Below, piece after piece: positions 25,550 through 31,143 of a stretch of DNA of 31,143 bases. Under the pieces are notes generated by a model. The model worked only from the letters and a program-made list of their open reading frames with translations. It searched no databases and was not told the origin of the DNA. The first letter of the stretch is position 1, and the number at the start of each line of letters is the position of its first letter. The DNA comes from Blattamonas nauphoetae (Eukaryota; Preaxostyla; Oxymonadida). The stretch covers positions 1 through 31,143 of the forward strand of contig JARBJD010000588.1 of NCBI GenBank assembly GCA_033064195.1. The letters are read 5' to 3'. Both the position numbers and the translations under genes were made by a program.

Positions 25550-26092
25550 TTGCCTCGCACTATCTCTCCTCCTCTTCAGGTACTCCTTCTTCATGCTCCC
25601 ATTCTTCACAGACATGACCAACGCATTTCCACAGCAATGTGTGCTGATATCGCAGTCTTTCATCTCATTGGAATGACATGTTCATTCGTTGGCAATGACA
25701 AGACGCGGCTGAATACCATCATGTGGATCGTTTGGGCGCTCGCCTTTCTCGGCGTTTCCATGGGTGTGTTCTTCCTCTCTCGCACGTTTTCCAGCTCAAA
25801 ATGGACAGTTATACCGAATGAACCAATTCCCGTCCTCCGTAACAGGTTCCTGATGAGACTCCAGCGATCCTGTCCAGCACACACTGATCTCCCCGAAAGT
25901 TCAAAAATACCCTATTTCCCAAGCCACAGCTATGAAGACCACAACAAAATGAGCGGTGAAGCAAGTAATGATCACGATACATCTGACAAACGGATTAACC
26001 ATCGATCGCCAACTCTAACTCCACAACTCTCTTTCGAGTGTGACGTTCGACACATATGTATACGGGACACGCAGCGAAGTCGAGATGGATGA
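25550..26092 (+). CDS. Probable continuation of the right membrane paralogue
   Basis: The open frame has 180 codons, preceded by a C/T-rich tract ending in CAG at about 25,580, so the first codons may be intron. The middle reads NTIMWIVWALAFLGVSMGVF, a strong membrane helix, followed by LSRTFSSSKWTVIPNEPIP and a polar, Ser/His-rich tail that looks cytosolic. The spacing to the previous helix suggests a multipass protein with short introns. Function unknown. Confidence 0.4.
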   Translation: MPRTISPPLQVLLLHAPILHRHDQRISTAMCADIAVFHLIGMTCSFVGNDKTRLNTIMWIVWALAFLGVSMGVFFLSRTFSSSKWTVIPNEPIPVLRNRFLMRLQRSCPAHTDLPESSKIPYFPSHSYEDHNKMSGEASNDHDTSDKRINHRSPTLTPQLSFECDVRHICIRDTQRSRDG

Positions 26093-26460
26093 AATGGGAA
26101 ATGTACAATATCAAATACTTACTCTTAAAGTGGATGATCCAACCAAGTCATCAGTGTCACTTGTCATCCCCACCCAACCCACTCCAAATGTCTCTTTCAC
26201 ACATGCGATGTCCAATTCTCTCCATCATGTTCCAAATCCTTCAATAGTTGGGCCTTCACAAATCCAAACGAAGCCACCAACGGTCCACCCAGCATCTTCC
26301 CCACTCCTGTCATTCTCTCCGTCAACAACCAAAAATCACCCGCAAACTCCCACACAGCCAGTCCATTCGTGTCTGTATGTGATCCGAACTTTGTTTTACT
26401 CAGCCAATCAACCACAATTCGTCGAGACCTCCAACTTCAGGCCCCAATCTCCAGTCGAAG
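26093..26460 (+). other. Pro/Ser/Thr-rich region, coding status unsure
   Basis: A + strand frame (26,040-26,546) reads YGTRSEVEMDEMGNVQYQIL then a long Pro/Ser/Thr-rich linker. The start looks like protein and the linker could be a disordered cytosolic tail of the preceding gene. No domain was recognised. Confidence 0.3.
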
Positions 26461-26483
26461 CTGTTGAGCGAACAACTCTCAAG

Positions 26484-26987
26484 GAAAGTTCCAAAATGCA
26501 CAAGTACGAGTCCAGTGCAGGAAGCCATCAAATATTTCTCTGTTAAAGAACTTCGCAAGAATCGAGAGTGTGTGTCACTTCCAAACGATCAAGCAGACGG
26601 GAAAAGAGGAGAGGCATTTCTCAACACTCTCTTCCATGACTCATACCGTCATTTCACTGAATGCCTCACTTGCCATTCACGAACAATTCACTCGGCCACT
26701 TCGAAACCGGCGACTGGGTGTTATGTATTGACGCGTCCTGCGCGATTGTCGAGGAAAGCGAAGCCACACCGAAAACATACAGCACCCTCACTCCACAGCA
26801 GCTGGCGAGGGAGAAGAAGAGTGGGCGTCCCACAACGCGAAGTTCAGACAATGCGAACGATCCCTTCAAGTCATGTGCGTATCGACTCATCTACCGCCGA
26901 GTGGAGACAGAGCTGGTCACGCAGGATGAGCTGACTGCAGTGAGAGAGATGAGAGAAGCCTCGATCCTGCACAAGCGCCGAAGATGA
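26484..26987 (+). pseudogene. Host gene fragment, possibly a ubiquitin-specific protease C-terminus
   Basis: Two frames carry protein-like sequence. The first reads SPVQEAIKYFSVKELRKNRE (to about 26,690), resembling the VQEAL.YF segment of C19 ubiquitin proteases. The second (ORF 26,661-26,987) has NNSLGHFETGDWVLCIDASC and, after a charged insert, PFKSCAYRLIYRR, resembling the late G-x-W-x-x-x-(N/D)-D...AY.L.YRR region of USP-type proteases. These enzymes cleave ubiquitin from proteins. The catalytic Cys box is not in view. The frame change and missing body suggest a remnant. The match is weak. Confidence 0.3.
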
Positions 26988-27115
26988 ATGAGAAGGAGGG
27001 AGGGAAGACAGATGGTATGGATGTGGAGGGAGGAGTTAAGAAAGCGGATGATGGGAAGGAAAAGGAGAACAGCGGAAAAGTGGAAGAGGAGGAAGAGAAG
27101 AAAAGCGAAGGATAA
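26984..27115 (+). CDS. Short Lys/Glu-rich ORF
   Basis: The ORF has 43 codons, MNEKEGGKTDGMDVEGG then alternating Lys/Glu, ending SEG. It overlaps the end of the preceding fragment by four bases in another frame. It may be the acidic tail of that protein after a frame change rather than a separate gene. Confidence 0.3.
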   Translation: MNEKEGGKTDGMDVEGGVKKADDGKEKENSGKVEEEEEKKSEG

Positions 27116-27520
27116 AGTGAAGTGCAGGAACGCCAAAACGACACAAAAAGAAGATCACTGATTCCACTTTGATGACAACCTCGATGATGGTGTTGTAACA
27201 AAATGCGGTGCATTTCCACCAAACTGATCTATCAAATGCGCTCCAAGAAATCTCGTTCAGGAGGGAACTTTGCTCTTCTTCGTTTACAGGCGGCTTGCTG
27301 ATCCAAAGATCAAATGAATAAAGAACGGCCGAGTGAAGAACACGAAAATAATGATAGATTCAGTGGAGTACGATGCTTCCCAGGCGACACTTGTCCACAA
27401 CACACCCTCCTCTGTCAGTTCGGACATGCTGCCCTTCTCCAACCACAACTTCCCCGTCGAACACCCCGTCGCCCGCAAAGTGCTCGCACGTGCAGTTCGA
27501 GAGGGCCACTTTCGGAAGCT
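27116..27520. other. Spacer, with a possible end of the beta-helix gene on the - strand
   Basis: From about 27,515 down to 27,370 one - strand frame reads KLPKVALSNCTCEHFAGDG, similar in style to beta-helix turns (S-N-C-T repeats). The rest has no recognisable coding sequence. Confidence 0.25.
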
Positions 27521-28098
27521 TCACCAAACCGGAGTTGTCGTGGCTAACAATCGCAAATCACTTCCACCCACAAATTGCAACGAAGAGGAGAGAGTGGGGA
27601 GGTCGGTGTTGACCAGCGAGCAGCTTGTGAACGAAGAAAGAGAAAGGTCGGCGCAGGAAGGGGAGAGAGCGAGGGACTGGTGTCTGTCTCGCCATCTCGA
27701 CCAGCACACATCCTCCACAGACAATCCTCCTTCCTCCTCTCTCGACAGCGACAGAACAGTCGAGCAAGACACAAAACGGCAGTTCTTGATTGAGGTTGTG
27801 CAGCCAGCCATCTTCACCCGAATCAGACTCCCAAACTCTCTTCCACTGCATCCGACGAAGGCTGTGTCATCAACTGAAACGTCTCCGCGTGCTCCCCACA
27901 CAAACGCTCCGGCGTCGAACGATGTGGACGAGAACGACGACGAGGCGATGGAGATTCTGCTTCGGTCGCCACCAACAACCAGACTGGCCTCTCCAACGAA
28001 GGAGAGGGCGGATGTGGCGAGGGCGACGGCGGAGAACGAAGACGATGAGCTGGCTGAGACGAGAGAGACGGAGAGGAGCGGACGATGAGATCGAACAC
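27521..28098 (-). pseudogene. Beta-helix surface-protein gene, downstream part
   Basis: The - strand frame is open for about 192 codons without a convincing start. It has regular short strands and turns: EASLVVGGDRSRISIASSSF, VSVDDTAFVGCSG, then IRVKMAGCTTSIKNCRFVSC. Repeats of about 22 residues with F-x-x-C or C-x-F turns are typical of right-handed parallel beta-helix proteins, used as secreted or surface adhesins or carbohydrate-binding proteins in protists. It connects to the upstream part (28,529-29,069) only through frame changes, so the gene is broken or contains sequence errors. A + strand ORF over the same DNA looks less natural. Confidence 0.45.
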
Positions 28099-28528
28099 GA
28101 TGTCAGAATCAGTCGAGATGATGACATCAGCGAGAACACAAATCGAACCGATCGTAGAGCAGAGAATGATGAAAACACAATTTGAGAAAAGTCAGTGTTT
28201 GAGAGAGAGCGACACCATCGCATTCGGACCTGAAGAGATCGACGTTCCAGACTCGCCTCGATTCGTCACCACACTGCACAGCAACTCGCCGCTCGACCCA
28301 CTCCTCGAACGTGCACTGTCGTGGATGGTTGGGAAGACAACGAACAACTCCGCCCGATCGTCGCCTTCTTCACAATCTCAACTGTGAAGGGACCAGCTTG
28401 TCCTTCCATGGATTCCAGGCAGCGATGGAGTGTTCAGAAGGGACTCGCGAATGTCCAGTCAGCGTCGCCGCCTCCGTTCCTCCGGACGGGCAATCACGTG
28501 CGACTTGAGGATGGGCAACAACGACATC
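28099..28528. other. Ambiguous stretch between the two beta-helix parts
   Basis: Protein-like pieces appear on both strands. On the - strand are a beta-helix-like run (FVFSLMSSSRLILTSCSI, about 28,120) and LLPILKSHVIARPEE just below 28,530. On the + strand are DTIAFGPEEIDVPDSPRF and EQLRPIVAFFTISTVKG. The - strand is preferred because both neighbours are beta-helix on that strand. Confidence 0.3.
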
Positions 28529-29069
28529 TCATTCTGACTCGCTGTCCATTCCCCACAAGTCCTCGTCTTCAGCTGTGTCAAACGATCCCGCCCATCTGCT
28601 CGCCACAATCACTTCCGACAGATCCTTCGCAATGACGTACACGTGATGCCCACTTCGATCGGCGTGGTTGGCATCTGCACCAGTTCCGAAGACGGTGTCG
28701 ATGAGCGAGTATTGCGATGAGCTCGTCCTTCCAAGCAGATCCATCCAGATCGCTCCTCCATTCAGCGACGACGAACACTTCTTGAATGTTGTCGATTGGA
28801 GTGAGAGTGATCCAGTTGTCAGTGCAACGTTCAGTGCTCCTCCATTCGTGAACGATGAGAACGACGTGAAAGAACATGACGACACAGTCAATGATCCTGT
28901 CGATGACACAGTCACAAACGATTGAGATGTCGATGATCCAGACCCAGTGAACATCAGATTAGACAGTGTCAGTTTGTTCGATGTCACAGAGATGAATCCA
29001 GTTGACGTAACTGTGATCGCGGTTGATGACGAAGAGGTTAGTGTAGCTGTCTCTGAAACTGTGATTGTC
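28529..29069 (-). pseudogene. Right-handed beta-helix surface-protein gene, upstream part
   Basis: The frame is open for 180 codons. The beta-helix pattern is clear: TLSNLMFTGSG, SLTVSSCSFTSFSSFTNGGA, SLSLQSTTFKKCSSSLNGGA, where each coil ends in F-x-x-C or GGA(I/L), as in Pmp-like autotransporter and pectate-lyase-like proteins. The C-terminal part, HHVYVIAKDLSEVIVASRW, is a beta-strand end cap. Such proteins are usually large and secreted or membrane-anchored; no signal peptide is in view. The upstream stop may mark an intron or a break. It is followed on the same strand by the part at 27,521-28,098. Confidence 0.65.
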
Positions 29070-29779
29070 TATTCAAGCTCAGCCTTTCTGAAGAACGAGC
29101 GAGAGAAAAAACTGAAGTCGTCACCGATGCTCACTCGAAGACAACAAAACCCAAACGAGTTGTACCTTCACAAGCAGCGGCGATGGGAGATATGCACACA
29201 TTCCATAACGAGCGCAGAGAACTCGAGATTGTTAACCAAGTGCATCAACATCGGATCGAGAATGGTGGAGACGAGACCGACGGAGAGACGAAGCAGCCGA
29301 ACATGCATCTCGCCAACAAGAAAAGCGAAATGGTGTCCCAAGCGCCTCCAAAAGGAATGCCGAAACGACGAGGCAAGAAAGGGAAGGACCACACAATCAA
29401 CATCAACTCTGATGACGAAGACAATGATCTCAAACGAGACTTCGTGGCTGGTCAGTCGTTCACAAGGAAGAAGCAGCCAACAATGCCTCTACCATCACTC
29501 AACCCAGCGAGCACAATGTTCTCGCTGGCCAGCATCGCTTGGTTATCTCTCATCGATCGCATTCACATCGACAGGCACACTCGCTCGATCACCACTGCTG
29601 ACACGTTTGTAAACCACGGGGCATATCACCAACGACGACACGCGGAAAGAGGCGGAGTTGGAACAAGCGATCAGCTCAGAATCGACAAGCATGATGAACA
29701 GGAGACGGTTATGAGATCATTTCTCCACACACGATGGATAAGAAACAGAAGACATTCAAGGAGGAATGAGAAGAGATAA
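29057..29779 (+). CDS. Unknown basic host ORF (first ATG at 29,183)
   Basis: The frame is open from 29,057, with a first ATG at 29,183 giving 198 codons. The upstream part (SEERAREKTEVVTDAHSKTT) reads as naturally as the rest, so an exon start before the ATG is possible. Features are HTFHNERRELEIVNQVHQHR (helical), a KRRGKKGKDH basic patch that could be a nuclear signal, an acidic NSDDEDND stretch and an Arg/His-rich tail. No domain was recognised. The last 60 codons look like noncoding DNA read through. Confidence 0.4.
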   Translation, partial: NCDCLFKLSLSEERAREKTEVVTDAHSKTTKPKRVVPSQAAAMGDMHTFHNERRELEIVNQVHQHRIENGGDETDGETKQPNMHLANKKSEMVSQAPPKGMPKRRGKKGKDHTININSDDEDNDLKRDFVAGQSFTRKKQPTMPLPSLNPASTMFSLASIAWLSLIDRIHIDRHTRSITTADTFVNHGAYHQRRHAERGGVGTSDQLRIDKHDEQETVMRSFLHTRWIRNRRHSRRNEKR

Positions 29780-30059
29780 GATGAAGAGAGTTATGATAAA
29801 GAAGGATAGAGAGAGCAAAATGATGAAATCTCCCACTAGCACTTTCAATCAACTTATCAAAAGACTCACATTTCATCAACCTCTCTTTGGAACAACTTTG
29901 AAAAGATATCACTTTCATCTCTTGTATGAACAACAAAAATGCGAATTGAGGCATGGAATAGATCAGACCCATAATAGATGTTTTGCTCTCCAACTCCTTC
30001 ATTGTCACTTTTATCGCTATGAGGTGCCAAAATCAGTCCTAAAATTCACTTTTATCACG

Positions 30060-30290
30060 GTTATTGTCAAAAAATCGCAATTTTCGCTCAATTTCAGAAT
30101 CGGACAAGAAACAAGGGAGGGAGGACAAAAAGCGAGGAGGACAGGACAACTTCGGATTCTACGGCGTAGAATCCGAAATGAAATAATTATTGTTGATCCC
30201 ATTTGTTTCCTTTGGGACCTGGAACCCACACTTCACGGACCTTATCTCAACGAAGTGGGAGCTTCGGTTTGTGGAAGATGAAGAAGATTA
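30060..30290 (-). repeat. Degraded relative of the GGAC-rich palindromic element
   Basis: The 23 bases at 30,255-30,277 are the exact reverse complement of 24,353-24,375 in the spacer of the 1,177-bp element. The stretch also has AATCGGACAAG (as at 24,284) and GAGGACAGGACA. The parts are rearranged relative to the complete element, so this is a decayed or recombined copy. Confidence 0.55.
30151..30177. repeat. 27-base near-perfect palindrome
   Basis: Arms TTCGGATTCTACG and CGTAGAATCCGAA pair perfectly around a single central base. It directly follows GGACAGGACAAC and could be a terminus, hairpin or binding site of the repeat family. Confidence 0.85.
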
Positions 30291-30740
30291 AGGCTGAATG
30301 GTGTGCACCTTCTCTTCATTCGATTGTTCTTCAAACAGTTTTCCAAGCTAGAGCTTTAATCCGTCCAGATTCCAGTTTATCAATGTCAGAACACTTTTGT
30401 CACACCTTCATTTTGTTTTCAGTGGATTTTATTACCCAGCACCTTCTAATTGTGTACAATTTGAGAAAAAGCAAAAACGGATGAATTATGCATTTGGGGA
30501 CCTGCCTGAAACGCAATTTTCGGAGTAAATACACCGAAAATGACCTTATTTTCAGCCCTGCCTACAAGTGATGAGGATCAGTGAAAATAGGTTAAAACAA
30601 GATAGTATCGTGACATTCATTATGAATGGTCTTGTGTGTTGTTCCAAGACAGGGGTTCACGACAAGAAAGACTGTGGAAATCAGGACGAGCAAGAGCTTG
30701 ATAGTATGAGGGAACGAAAGTGGGTGAGGAGTGAGGTGTG

Positions 30741-31143
30741 ATGAATACAGAGGTTTCCGAACTTCGAGGGAGAAGATCTGATGGGGAGACTCAAGAGAGA
30801 TGGGGATATTGTGAGGTGAATACAGAGAGCTACTCAAAGAGAGAGAGAGAAGTGAGTTATGAAACGAACGTGTCAGCTTTGCCTGCATTTGGGCTCTCTC
30901 CAATCGATTCCAGGGTTGAGACAATCGACGAAAGAGCTGGTCGACGCTTCGGGTCTAGCGACAGACACTCAAGATCAGATCCTTCATTTCTGGTCGACTC
31001 ACTTTCGAAAGAGGAGGAACTATCCCAGTTTCAGTTGGCGATGAGCATTCACTGCATCCGTTTCCCCAAACGGAACAAGACCAGTCTCCATTTCACAGAA
31101 CAAGGCCAAGCCGAAAAACCGACACTTCCTTCCCATTCACTTC
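30741..31143 (+). CDS. Partial ORF running off the right edge, unknown
   Basis: From the ATG at 30,741 the frame stays open for 134 codons to the end of the window, with an in-frame TGA shortly upstream. It begins MNTEVSELRGRRSDGE, passes through an Arg/Glu repeat encoded by a GA-rich tract near 30,840, then reads SALPAFGLSPIDSRVETIDE, DPSFLVDSLSKEEELSQFQL and SIHCIRFPKRNKTSLHF. The later half is balanced in composition and could be a real exon. No family was recognised. The early part repeats a GTGAATACAGAG-like word and may be upstream noncoding DNA. Confidence 0.35.
   Translation, partial: MNTEVSELRGRRSDGETQERWGYCEVNTESYSKREREVSYETNVSALPAFGLSPIDSRVETIDERAGRRFGSSDRHSRSDPSFLVDSLSKEEELSQFQLAMSIHCIRFPKRNKTSLHFTEQGQAEKPTLPSHSL

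Larger units (their letters stand above)
29780..30740. other. Intergenic region with dispersed repeats, no gene recognised
   Basis: No frame here looks like protein. The region contains a relative of the GGAC-rich palindromic element (30,060-30,290), a 27-base palindrome within it, and short AT-rich stretches. Confidence 0.5.

Noticed and set aside
27333-28088. 251-codon + strand ORF
   Set aside because: It is charged and low in structure; the - strand frame over the same DNA shows regular beta-helix turns, so the + ORF is more likely a shadow.
1-31143. CRISPR arrays, rRNA and tRNA genes
   Set aside because: No regular short repeat-spacer pattern and no recognisable rRNA or tRNA sequence were seen; the 281-bp array has diverged units and splice-like borders instead.

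Overview
The window reads as nuclear DNA of an intron-containing, flagellated protist. Its style (Polinton, DIRS-like retroelement, right-handed beta-helix surface proteins, a possible central-pair flagellar protein, very short introns) would fit a metamonad such as an oxymonad. That placement is inference; no rRNA or other marker gene is present.

Layout. 7-640: second copy of the 3' end of a host gene. About 640-11,085: Polinton/Maverick copy 1, with a packaging ATPase on the + strand and, on the - strand, a retroviral-type integrase, a 1468-residue protein-primed DNA polymerase B and several small unknown genes. The element is incomplete and broken overall, although the polymerase frame is whole. 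11,100-12,480: pyrimidine-rich tract with a 281-bp tandem period whose units carry splice-site-like borders. 12,480-13,100: purine-rich tract of opposite strand character. About 13,100-16,245: broken DIRS-like retroelement (reverse transcriptase, RNase H, tyrosine recombinase) bounded by a short inverted repeat. 16,260-17,340: small exon-like pieces and a convincing last exon. 17,341-20,890: host gene resembling SPAG17/PF6, in several overlapping frames. 20,900-22,855: Polinton copy 2, a fragment almost identical to the left end of copy 1 and sitting at the same host junction.

23,394-25,441 is an inverted duplication. Its outer arms encode the 5' parts of two diverged, outward-transcribed paralogues of a membrane protein. 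Its centre is a 1,177-bp palindromic, GGAC-rich element flanked by TA. 25,450-27,115 holds the right-hand paralogue's remains and a possible ubiquitin-protease end. 27,370-29,070 (- strand) holds a frame-shifted beta-helix surface-protein gene. 29,057-29,779 has an uncharacterised basic ORF. 29,780-30,740 is mostly noncoding with a relative of the palindromic element. A partial ORF runs off the right edge from 30,741.

The most distinctive observations are the T-rich ATTTT motif immediately before nearly every - strand Polinton gene, the extra modules in the polymerase (OTU-like region, zinc knuckle, HNH motif), the twice-present host-Polinton junction, and a transposon-like palindrome exactly at the centre of an older inverted gene duplication. 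All functional names come from reading motifs by eye; no database search was run.
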